Positions 1 through 5,718 of a stretch of 5,722 bases of DNA are shown piece after piece (position 1 is the stretch's first letter; the number at the start of each line of letters is the position of its first letter). Position numbers and translations under genes: made by a program. The DNA lies in assembly GCA_023396465.1 (NCBI GenBank), contig JAEWWF010000310.1, positions 1 to 5,722 on the forward strand, written 5' to 3'. The DNA comes from Pseudomonadota bacterium (lineage in GTDB: Bacteria; Pseudomonadota; Alphaproteobacteria; Rhodospirillales; Rhodospirillaceae). The notes beneath the pieces were generated by a model. The model saw only the letters and a list, made by a program, of their open reading frames with translations. It was not told the DNA's origin and searched no databases.

Positions 1-275
1 GCCTGTATGTCTCCGCCTTCTACTACACCGGCGTGGTCGGGCTGGCGCTGGTGCTGGCGCTGCTGGCGACGCTGGCGTGGCGGGCGCTTCGCCGGGCCGA
101 GGGGCGGCAGCGGGCGATGCTGGCGGCGGCTTTGACACTGCCGGCGGTGGCGGGGATGACCGATCTCGGCTCCATCATCCGCTCGCCGGAGGAAAACTGG
201 TACATCCTGTGGCTGCCGGTGGTGCTGGTGATCGGCCTGACCCGGCGGTCGCGGCAAGGGGACGCGCCATCGTGA
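1..275 (+). CDS. O-antigen ligase/polymerase-like membrane protein, C-terminal fragment
   Basis: This is the 3' end of a gene whose start lies before the window; the first whole codon begins at position 3, leaving 90 residues. Three hydrophobic segments are visible: GVVGLALVLALLATLAW (about nt 30-80), MLAAALTLPAVAGM (about nt 117-158) and WYILWLPVVLVIGL (about nt 198-239). Basic stretches (RALRRAEGRQR after the first segment, TRRSR at the C-terminus) put that loop and the tail in the cytoplasm, and the SIIRSPEENW loop in the periplasm. This arrangement, with a short charged loop before the last helix, resembles the C-terminus of O-antigen ligase/Wzy-type proteins (Wzy_C, PF04932). Those proteins join or polymerise lipid-linked glycans at the periplasmic face of the inner membrane. 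The glycosyltransferase that overlaps its stop supports the reading. Most of the protein is missing, so another polytopic glycan-export protein remains possible. Confidence 0.6.
   Translation, partial: LYVSAFYYTGVVGLALVLALLATLAWRALRRAEGRQRAMLAAALTLPAVAGMTDLGSIIRSPEENWYILWLPVVLVIGLTRRSRQGDAPS
256..262 (+). promoter_or_regulatory. Shine-Dalgarno for the first glycosyltransferase
   Basis: AAGGGGA lies 9 nt before the GTG at 272, inside the coding end of the upstream membrane-protein gene. It supports GTG 272 as the start, rather than the in-frame ATG at 77, which would overlap the upstream gene by about 200 bp. Confidence 0.6.
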
Positions 276-1297
276 AGGTTCTTTTCATCGACAGCACCAG
301 CACCCCCTACCATGGCGGCTCCATGGGGGAGAAGGCGCTGGGCGGCATCGAGACGGCGACGGTGGAACTGTCGCGCCACCTCGCCCGCCTGGGCCACGCG
401 GTGGCGGTCGCCAACGCCGTGGCGGCGCCGGTGGAAGTGGCCGGCGTGCGCTGGATGCCGCGGGCACAGGCGCGCGGCGAGACCGCCGACGTGGTGATCG
501 TCAACAACGACCCCCGCCTGTTCGACGAGGCGCCCGGGGCTTTCCGCGCCGGCGCCCGCGCCGTCACCTGGCTGCACAACCGTTTGCGGGTGGAAAAGAC
601 CATCCGCAAGGGGCACATGGGCGCCTTCCTGCGCTATCGGCCGGAGGTGGTGTTCGTCGGCGACCTGCACCGGCGCGACACCAGCCGCCTGCACCCCTTC
701 CGCCGCCGCATCGTCATCCCGCTCGGCGTGTCCGGCGATTTCCTGGCCGCCCCGCCGCTGCCGGCCGAGCCGCCGCCACCGCCGTGCGCCATCTTCACCT
801 CGCAGGCTTATCGCGGCCTCAACGACATGATCGGCCTGTGGATCGACCGCATCCGCCCGGCGGTGCCGGGGGCCGAGTTCCACGTCTACACCGGCAAGCC
901 GGAGCCGGTGCGCGGCGCCGAGGAGATAGCGGCGGCCGGCATCGTGCTGCACCCCCGCGTCGCCAAGCCGGAGCTGGTGGCCGCCCTGCGGGCCAGCCGC
1001 GTCATGCTCTACCCCGGTCACAAGGATGAAACCTTCTGCCTTGCCGCCGCCGAGGCGCTGTGCCTGGGGCTGCCGGTGGCGACGCGCGGCATCGGCTCGC
1101 TGCGGGAACGGGTGCGCGACGGCATCGACGGCCTCATCGCACCCGACCTCGACCGGCTGGCGGAGGGGGTGATCGCCATCCTGCGCGATGACGGCTTGTG
1201 GACGCGCCTGCACGCCGGTGCCGTCGCCCGCCGCGCCGATAGCGGTTGGGACGCGGTGGCGCAGGCCTGGGATGCGCAGGTGCTGCGGCGGCGCTGA
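272..1297 (+). CDS. Glycosyltransferase family 4 (GT-B fold, group 1)
   Basis: A 341-residue cytoplasmic or membrane-associated glycosyltransferase, predicted to move a sugar from a nucleotide-sugar donor to a lipid-linked glycan. The start is GTG 272, within a GTGA overlap with the upstream stop. From there the protein begins MKVLFIDSTSTPYHGG, a normal first beta strand of a GT-B N-terminal domain, and continues to LGGIE (residues 23-27), the glycine-rich acceptor-side loop. A proline-rich linker (residues 161-171, with five consecutive prolines at 167-171) separates the two Rossmann-like domains. The C-terminal donor domain carries the retaining E-x7-E motif as E253-TFCLAAA-E261, followed by ALCLGLPVATRGIGSLRE, typical of GT4. 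The C-terminal region (GIDGLIAPDLDRLAEGVIAIL) also fits the family. No signal peptide or transmembrane segment is seen. The overlap implies translational coupling to the ligase-like gene, so both probably serve one polysaccharide pathway. Donor and acceptor sugars cannot be read from the sequence. Confidence 0.88.
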   Translation: MKVLFIDSTSTPYHGGSMGEKALGGIETATVELSRHLARLGHAVAVANAVAAPVEVAGVRWMPRAQARGETADVVIVNNDPRLFDEAPGAFRAGARAVTWLHNRLRVEKTIRKGHMGAFLRYRPEVVFVGDLHRRDTSRLHPFRRRIVIPLGVSGDFLAAPPLPAEPPPPPCAIFTSQAYRGLNDMIGLWIDRIRPAVPGAEFHVYTGKPEPVRGAEEIAAAGIVLHPRVAKPELVAALRASRVMLYPGHKDETFCLAAAEALCLGLPVATRGIGSLRERVRDGIDGLIAPDLDRLAEGVIAILRDDGLWTRLHAGAVARRADSGWDAVAQAWDAQVLRRR

Positions 1298-1388
1298 CGT
1301 GTTTTCCTTGACCGCCGGGCGCGGCTGACGCTGGATGGACTTCGGCCGCCGCACCCGGTGCGGTCGTCCCTCGACGCACAGGTGGAGA
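1298..1388 (+). promoter_or_regulatory. 91-bp intergenic gap with possible weak promoter and small hairpin
   Basis: This is the only sizeable gap between the first four genes. TTGACC at 1308-1313 matches five of six bases of a sigma-70 -35 hexamer, but no convincing -10 lies 16-18 bp downstream (CTGGAT at 1331-1336 is poor). A short inverted repeat, CCGCAC (1349-1354) and GTGCGG (1358-1363), could form a 6-bp stem with a 3-nt loop, but no T-tract follows, so it is not a canonical terminator. The gap may hold a weak internal promoter or simply be a spacer. Confidence 0.2.
1380..1387 (+). promoter_or_regulatory. Shine-Dalgarno for the second glycosyltransferase
   Basis: AGGTGGAG sits just before ATG 1389. 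The spacing is short (about 3 nt from AGGTGG). It nevertheless favours 1389 over the in-frame ATG at 1335, which has no purine-rich site and would add an arginine-rich N-terminus unlike a GT-B first strand. Confidence 0.5.
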
Positions 1389-2453
1389 ATGGAGCACTTG
1401 CGGGTTCTACAGGCGATGGCCGGCGCCGAGCATGGTGGCGCGGAACTGTTCTTCGAGCGGCTGGTGGTGGCGCTGCACCGCGCCGGCATCCAGCAGCATG
1501 TCCTGCTGCGCCAGAACGCCGAACGGGGGCGCAAGCTGCGCGAGGCCGGCCTCAACCCGGTGGAACTGCCCTTCGGCGGCCGATTCGACTTCCGCACCAA
1601 GCCCGCCTTCAAGCGCGAGATCGAGCGGTTCCAGCCGCACGTGGTGCTGACCTGGATGAACCGCGCCACCAGCTTCTGCCCCAAGGCGGAGGGCTTCGTC
1701 CACGTCGCCCGCCTGGGCGGTTACTACGACCTGAAATACTATCGCGGCTGCGATCATCTGGTCGGCAATACCCACGACATCGTCGACTATCTGGTGAACA
1801 ACGGCTGGCCGGCGGAGCGGGCGCATTACCTGCCCAACTTCGTCAATGCCGAACAGGCGCCGCCGGCGCCGCGCAAGCCCAACTACACCCCCGACACGGT
1901 GCCGCTCATCTTCGCCCTCGGCCGCCTGCACGAGAACAAGGGCTTCGACGTGCTGTTGAAGGCGGTGGCGCGGCTGTCCGACTGCTACCTGTGGATCGCT
2001 GGCGACGGCCCGCTGCGCCAGGCGCTGGAGGATCAGGCCCAGGCGCTGGGCATCAAGCCACGGGTGCGGTTCCTCGGCTGGCGCGAGGACGTGGCGGCGC
2101 TCTATGCCGCCGCCGACCTGTTCGTCTGCCCGTCGCGGCACGAGCCGCTCGGCAACGTGGTGATCGAGGCCTGGGCTCACGACCGTCCGGTCATCGCCAC
2201 CGCCAGCCAGGGACCGGCGACGCTGATCCGCGACGGCGACAACGGCCTGCTGACGCCGGTGGACGACGTGATCGCGCTGGCCGACGCCATCAAGCGGACG
2301 CTGCGCGACAAGGACCTGCGTGGCCGCCTCGCCGCCGCCGGCCGCGCCGCCTATGAAGCCGAGTTCACCGAGGCGCAGGTGGTGGCGCAGTACCGCGATT
2401 TCTTCCGGCAGGTGATCGCCGACAAGGCCGCCGCCGCCGTGCCGGTGGAATAG
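1389..2453 (+). CDS. Glycosyltransferase family 4 (GT-B fold, group 1), second copy
   Basis: A 354-residue glycosyltransferase from ATG 1389. The N-terminus, MEHLRVLQAMAGAEHGGAE, contains the GGAE loop (residues 16-19) typical of the acceptor domain in group-1 transferases. The donor domain begins with FALGRLHENKGFDVLLKA (the GRLxxxKG motif is residues 178-185), then WIAGDGPLR and VRFLGWREDVAALYAAADLFVCPS. The retaining-GT4 motif E252-PLGNVVI-E260 follows. These are all hallmark GT4 segments in order, and the length is normal for the family. It is clearly a different protein from the upstream transferase, not a recent tandem copy. No signal peptide or membrane helix is apparent, so it should act at the cytoplasmic side on a lipid-linked acceptor. 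It ends 4 bp before the amidotransferase start, so the two are almost certainly co-translated. Sugar specificity is unknown. Confidence 0.9.
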   Translation: MEHLRVLQAMAGAEHGGAELFFERLVVALHRAGIQQHVLLRQNAERGRKLREAGLNPVELPFGGRFDFRTKPAFKREIERFQPHVVLTWMNRATSFCPKAEGFVHVARLGGYYDLKYYRGCDHLVGNTHDIVDYLVNNGWPAERAHYLPNFVNAEQAPPAPRKPNYTPDTVPLIFALGRLHENKGFDVLLKAVARLSDCYLWIAGDGPLRQALEDQAQALGIKPRVRFLGWREDVAALYAAADLFVCPSRHEPLGNVVIEAWAHDRPVIATASQGPATLIRDGDNGLLTPVDDVIALADAIKRTLRDKDLRGRLAAAGRAAYEAEFTEAQVVAQYRDFFRQVIADKAAAAVPVE

Positions 2454-2457
2454 GCGC

Positions 2458-4227
2458 ATGTGCGGCATCGCCGGAGCCATGAGCCGCGACGGCTCCCCCG
2501 TGCCCGCCGCGCTGGTGGAGCGCATGGTGGCCGCCTTCGGCCATCGCGGGCCGGATGGGTCCGGTGTGTATTCCAATGCCGACGTCACGCTTGGCCACGG
2601 TCGGCTGGCGATCATCGACCTCGCCACCGGCGACCAGCCGCTGTTTGGTCCCGGCGATCTGGCGCTGGTGGCCAACGGCGAGATCTACAACTACCGCGAA
2701 CTGCGGGACGACCTGCCGGGCGAGAGCTTCCGTACCCAATCCGACTGCGAGCCGCCGCTGGCGCTCTACCGCCGGCGCGGCCTCGCCTTCACCGACGCCC
2801 TGCGCGGCATGTACGCCATCGCCCTGCACGACCCGGCGGCCGGGCGGCTGGTGCTGGCGCGCGACCCCTTCGGCATCAAGCCGCTGTACTACGCCGAGAC
2901 CGACCGCCTGTTCGCCTTCGCCAGCGAACCGGCGGCCCTGGTCGCCGCCGGGGTGGTGCCGGCCCGGGTGGCGGATGGGCCGCGCGACGAACTGCTGAAC
3001 CTTCAATTCACCACCGGCGCCGCTACCCTGTTCTCCGGCATTCGCCGCGTGCTGCCCGGCGAGACGCTGGTGGTGGAGCGCGGCCGCGTCATCGACCGCC
3101 GCCGCCTGTCCGCCCTGCCGCCACCGGGCACGCCGGCGCCGGTGCGGCGCGACGGGGCGGCGCTGGAAGCCTTCGACCGCCTGTTCGCCGAAACCGTGGA
3201 CCTGCACCAGCGCTCCGACGTGCCCTATGGCATGTTCCTGTCGGGCGGTGTCGACAGTTCGGCCGTGCTGGCCATGATGGCGCGGCTCAACCCGTCGCCG
3301 GTGCTGGCCTTCACCGCCGGCTTCCCGGAAACCGGGGTGCATGACGAGCGCGACCATGCCCGCGCGGTCGCCAGGGCGGCCGGGGCGGAACATGTGGAGG
3401 TGGCGGTCACCGAGACGGATTTCTGGGACCACCTGCCGGCCATCGCCGCCGCCATGGACGACCCCGCCGCCGACTACGCCATCGTGCCCACCTGGCTGCT
3501 AGCCCGCGAGGCGCGCAAGGCGGTGAAGGTGATCCTGTCCGGCGAAGGCGGCGACGAGCTGTTCGGCGGCTATGGCCGCTATCGCCATGCCATGCGGCCG
3601 TGGCCCTTCACCCGCCCCATGCGCCGCAAGGGCACCTTCGATGGCCTGGGGGTGCTGCGGCGCCCGGCCGATGGCTGGCGCAGCGGCTTCGCGGCGGCCG
3701 AGGCGGCGGCGGCGTCGGCCGGCTGGCGCACCCGGTTGCAGCAGGCGCAGGCGCTTGATATCGCGGACTGGCTGCCCAACGACCTGCTCGGCAAGCTCGA
3801 CCGCTGCCTGATGGCCCATGGCGTCGAGGGGCGGGTGCCGTTCCTGGACGTGCCGCTGGCCGCCTTCGCCTTCGCCCTGCCGGACCGCCTGAAGGTGCGC
3901 GGCGGCCAGGGCAAGTGGCTGCTGCGGCAGTGGCTGCAGCGCCACCTGCCGGCGGCGCAGCCGTTCACGCCCAAGCGCGGCTTCACCGTGCCGGTGGGGG
4001 AATGGATCGCCCGCCACGGCGCCATGCTCGGCCCCATGGTGGTGGCCCAGCCCGGCGTGGTGGAGCTTGTGGACCCCGAAGCCGGCCGCCATCTCTTCAC
4101 CAGCGGCGACCGGCGTGCCCGCTTCGCCGCCTGGACGTTGCTGTTCTATGCCCTTTGGTACCGTCGCCACATCCTCGGCCGGCTGCCGGAGGGCGATGTC
4201 TTCGCCACCCTGACCGCCGCCCCGTGA
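2458..4227 (+). CDS. asnB: Asparagine synthase (glutamine-hydrolysing), AsnB-type amidotransferase
   Basis: A 589-residue, two-domain enzyme. The family converts aspartate, glutamine and ATP to asparagine and glutamate; homologues in sugar clusters can amidate sugar acids instead. The N-terminal class II glutaminase domain (about residues 2-200) has the nucleophile Cys2 (MCGIAG), HRGPDG (29-34), R49 in GHGRLAIIDL, NGEIYN (73-78) and SDCE (95-98, with D96). All fit the glutamine pocket, so ammonia production should be intact. The synthetase domain (about 240-580) has the ATP pyrophosphatase loop SGGVDSS (262-268), SGEGGDELFGG (361-371), KLDRCLMAHGVEGRVPFLD (446-464) and the lysine of PKRGF (K506). 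No truncation or frameshift is visible. ATG 2458 is fixed by the need for Cys at position 2, and GGTGGA precedes it by about 8 nt. The close spacing to the glycosyltransferase suggests a role in the polysaccharide pathway, although ordinary asparagine synthesis is equally allowed by the motifs. Confidence 0.93.
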   Translation: MCGIAGAMSRDGSPVPAALVERMVAAFGHRGPDGSGVYSNADVTLGHGRLAIIDLATGDQPLFGPGDLALVANGEIYNYRELRDDLPGESFRTQSDCEPPLALYRRRGLAFTDALRGMYAIALHDPAAGRLVLARDPFGIKPLYYAETDRLFAFASEPAALVAAGVVPARVADGPRDELLNLQFTTGAATLFSGIRRVLPGETLVVERGRVIDRRRLSALPPPGTPAPVRRDGAALEAFDRLFAETVDLHQRSDVPYGMFLSGGVDSSAVLAMMARLNPSPVLAFTAGFPETGVHDERDHARAVARAAGAEHVEVAVTETDFWDHLPAIAAAMDDPAADYAIVPTWLLAREARKAVKVILSGEGGDELFGGYGRYRHAMRPWPFTRPMRRKGTFDGLGVLRRPADGWRSGFAAAEAAAASAGWRTRLQQAQALDIADWLPNDLLGKLDRCLMAHGVEGRVPFLDVPLAAFAFALPDRLKVRGGQGKWLLRQWLQRHLPAAQPFTPKRGFTVPVGEWIARHGAMLGPMVVAQPGVVELVDPEAGRHLFTSGDRRARFAAWTLLFYALWYRRHILGRLPEGDVFATLTAAP

Positions 4228-4231
4228 GCCC

Positions 4232-4237
4232 AGGAGA
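4232..4237 (+). promoter_or_regulatory. Strong Shine-Dalgarno deciding the dihydroorotase GTG start
   Basis: AGGAGA lies 7 nt before GTG 4245, in the 17-bp gap after the asnB stop. It fixes GTG 4245 as the start. The open frame reaches upstream to 3915, but that part overlaps asnB and has a low-complexity composition unlike any amidohydrolase. Confidence 0.8.
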
Positions 4238-4244
4238 GCCCGCC

Positions 4245-5582
4245 GTGTCCGACCGTTACGACCTCATCCTCCGCAGCGGCACCGTGCTGACGCCCAACGG
4301 CCGCCAGCAGATCGACATCGGCGTGCGCGGCGGCCGCGTCGCGGCGCTCGGCCTGCCTGCCTCGGCCGAGGCGGCGGAGGTGATCGACTGCACCGGCCTG
4401 CACGTGCTGCCGGGCGTCATCGACAGCCAGTGCCACTTCCGCGAACCGGGTCTGGAGCACAAGGAAGACCTGGCCACCGGCACGCTCGGCGCCATCAAGG
4501 GCGGCGTGACGGCCATCTTCGAGATGCCCAACACCAAACCCTCCACCACCACGCCGGAGGCCATCGCCGACAAGGTGGCCCGCGCCAAGGGGCGGGCGTG
4601 GTGCGACCATGCTTTCTTCATCGGCGCCGCTCCCGACAACGCCGATGACCTGGGCGCCTGGGAGACCCTGCCGGGCTGCGCCGGGGTGAAGATCTTCATG
4701 GGCTCGTCCACCGGCTCGCTGCTGGTGGAGCAGGACGCGGTGATCGCCCGCGTGCTCGCCAGCGGCCGCCGCCGCGTCGCCGTCCACTGCGAGGACGAGG
4801 AACGCCTGCGCGAACGCAAGCCTCTGGCCGACGAAGGGGCGCATCCCCGCTTCCACCACGTCTGGCGCGACCCGGAAACGGCGCTGCGCGCCACCAAGCG
4901 GCTGGTGACACTGGCCGAGGCGGCGCGCCGGCGCGTCCATGTGCTGCATGTGACGACGGCGCAGGAAATCCAGTTCCTCAAGGATCACAAGGATCTGGTG
5001 ACGGTGGAGGTGCTGCCGCAGCACCTGACCCTGACCGCCGACGCCTACGAGACGCTCGGCACCCTGGCGCAGATGAACCCGCCCATCCGCGAGAAGGAAC
5101 ACCAGGACATGCTGTGGTGGGGCATCGCCCAGGGGGTGGTGGACGTCATCGGCTCTGACCACGCGCCGCACACGCTGGAGGAAAAGGCCCAGACCTATCC
5201 GGCCTCGCCGTCGGGCATGACCGGGGTGCAGACCCTGGTGCCGATCATGCTCGATCATGTGGCGGCCGGGCGGCTGACGCTGGAGCGGTTCGTCGACCTG
5301 ACCAGCGCCGGCCCCGCCCGCGTCTTCGGCATCGCCGGCAAGGGCCGGGTGGCGGTGGGCTATGACGCCGACTTCACGCTGGTGGACCTGAACGCCCGTC
5401 GGACCATTGAAAACGCCTGGATCGCCAGCCGCTGCGGCTGGACCCCCTTCGACGGCAAGACCGTCACCGGCTGGGCGGTGGCCACGGTGATCCGCGGCAC
5501 GGTGGTGATGCGCGACGACGAGGTCATCGGCGCCCCCCTCGGCCGCCCGGTACGGTTCCAGGAGTGTTACCCGGAGGGGTGA
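4245..5582 (+). CDS. pyrC: Dihydroorotase-type amidohydrolase with atypical metal site
   Basis: A 445-residue cytosolic amidohydrolase. Dihydroorotase interconverts N-carbamoyl-aspartate and dihydroorotate, the third step of pyrimidine synthesis. The N-terminus DLILRSGTVLTPNG and C-terminal GYDADFTLVDL form the usual beta-sandwich flanking the barrel. Dihydroorotase-specific substrate-site segments are present: HFREPG (64-69, R66), EMPNT (N96) and MNPPIR (277-282, N278). Likely metal ligands are H64, K149 in GVKIFMG (hydantoinase-like, potentially carboxylated), H181 in VHCED, H235 in VLHVTT and D305 in GSDHAPH. The first His of the usual HxH is glutamine here (Q62-C63-H64), and the usual PHHL reads P258-Q259-H260-L261. 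From memory these fit an alphaproteobacterial dihydroorotase subgroup of about 444 residues, but I cannot verify that. It follows asnB by 17 bp and probably shares its transcript. An allantoinase- or hydantoinase-like activity is the main alternative; the symbol is by family only. Confidence 0.85.
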   Translation: MSDRYDLILRSGTVLTPNGRQQIDIGVRGGRVAALGLPASAEAAEVIDCTGLHVLPGVIDSQCHFREPGLEHKEDLATGTLGAIKGGVTAIFEMPNTKPSTTTPEAIADKVARAKGRAWCDHAFFIGAAPDNADDLGAWETLPGCAGVKIFMGSSTGSLLVEQDAVIARVLASGRRRVAVHCEDEERLRERKPLADEGAHPRFHHVWRDPETALRATKRLVTLAEAARRRVHVLHVTTAQEIQFLKDHKDLVTVEVLPQHLTLTADAYETLGTLAQMNPPIREKEHQDMLWWGIAQGVVDVIGSDHAPHTLEEKAQTYPASPSGMTGVQTLVPIMLDHVAAGRLTLERFVDLTSAGPARVFGIAGKGRVAVGYDADFTLVDLNARRTIENAWIASRCGWTPFDGKTVTGWAVATVIRGTVVMRDDEVIGAPLGRPVRFQECYPEG

Positions 5583-5584
5583 GG

Positions 5585-5632
5585 CCCGAGGGGATAACGG
5601 TCCTCAAGGCGGATCCTGTTGCCTCCCTCGGG
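5585..5632 (+). repeat. Inverted repeat just after the dihydroorotase stop
   Basis: CCCGAGGG (5585-5592) is a perfect inverted match to CCCTCGGG (5625-5632), giving an 8-bp GC-rich stem around a 32-nt loop. It begins 3 nt after the stop codon. No run of T follows (the next bases are GGGCTGCGG), so it is not a canonical Rho-independent terminator. It could protect the 3' end of the mRNA, assist Rho-dependent termination, or be chance in GC-rich DNA. Confidence 0.35.
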
Positions 5633-5640
5633 GGGCTGCG

Positions 5641-5689
5641 GGAACCGTGTGGATTGGGTCGCTGCCCTGGAATTCCGCCACACGTTTCC
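5641..5689. repeat. 12-bp imperfect inverted repeat upstream of the next gene
   Basis: GGAACCGTGTGG (5641-5652) pairs with CCACACGTTTCC (5678-5689) at 11 of 12 positions; the only mismatch is C5645 against T5685. The 25-nt spacer includes the perfect 8-bp palindrome GGAATTCC (5669-5676). There is no T-tract on either side. The position, just before a ribosome-binding site and start codon, suits an operator or a stem in the 5' leader of the next gene; its role is not established. Confidence 0.45.
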
Positions 5690-5690
5690 G

Positions 5691-5696
5691 TATCAT
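5691..5696 (+). promoter_or_regulatory. Possible -10 hexamer for the downstream gene
   Basis: TATCAT matches TATAAT at five of six bases in a very GC-rich setting. The hexamer 17 bp upstream, TGGAAT (5668-5673), is a weak -35. If used, transcription would begin near 5703, giving a leader of about 16 nt. The right arm of the 12-bp inverted repeat would then sit between the two elements, where a bound repressor could block polymerase. This is speculative. Confidence 0.2.
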
Positions 5697-5705
5697 GGCC
5701 TGTCT

Positions 5706-5711
5706 GGAGGG
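5706..5711 (+). promoter_or_regulatory. Shine-Dalgarno for the truncated downstream gene
   Basis: GGAGGG lies 7 nt before ATG 5719, an ideal spacing. It favours 5719 over the in-frame ATG at 5695, which has no purine-rich site upstream. Confidence 0.6.
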
Positions 5712-5718
5712 CCGTATC

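Noticed and set aside
77..271. N-terminal extension of the first glycosyltransferase from ATG 77
   Set aside because: It would lie almost wholly over the membrane-protein gene and has no family resemblance. GTG 272 gives a normal GT-B first strand and a GTGA coupling overlap.
1335..1388. Upstream in-frame ATG 1335 for the second glycosyltransferase
   Set aside because: No Shine-Dalgarno precedes it and it adds an 18-residue arginine-rich segment foreign to the family; ATG 1389 has AGGTGGAG before it.
23..1684. 553-codon open frame on the minus strand across the ligase-like and both glycosyltransferase genes
   Set aside because: The translation is low-complexity, rich in Arg, His, Ala and Gly, with no recognisable domain. 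It is the antisense shadow expected of GC-rich coding DNA and overlaps well-supported genes.
1407..2675. Long minus-strand frame opposite the second glycosyltransferase and the start of asnB
   Set aside because: It crosses a gene boundary on the other strand, has no domain signature and shows the same shadow composition.
3915..4244. N-terminal extension of the dihydroorotase frame into asnB
   Set aside because: The extension is Ala/Pro/Arg-rich and overlaps conserved asnB sequence including PKRGF. The AGGAGA site and the normal family N-terminus both point to GTG 4245.
4146..5258. 370-codon minus-strand frame opposite the dihydroorotase
   Set aside because: His/Arg/Gly-rich shadow of a strongly conserved gene; no ribosome-binding site or family motif seen.
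5641..5645. GGAAC as a -35 element of an EcfG-type stress promoter
   Set aside because: No cGTT-like -10 lies 16-18 bp downstream; the only CGTT is much too far away, within the right arm of the inverted repeat.
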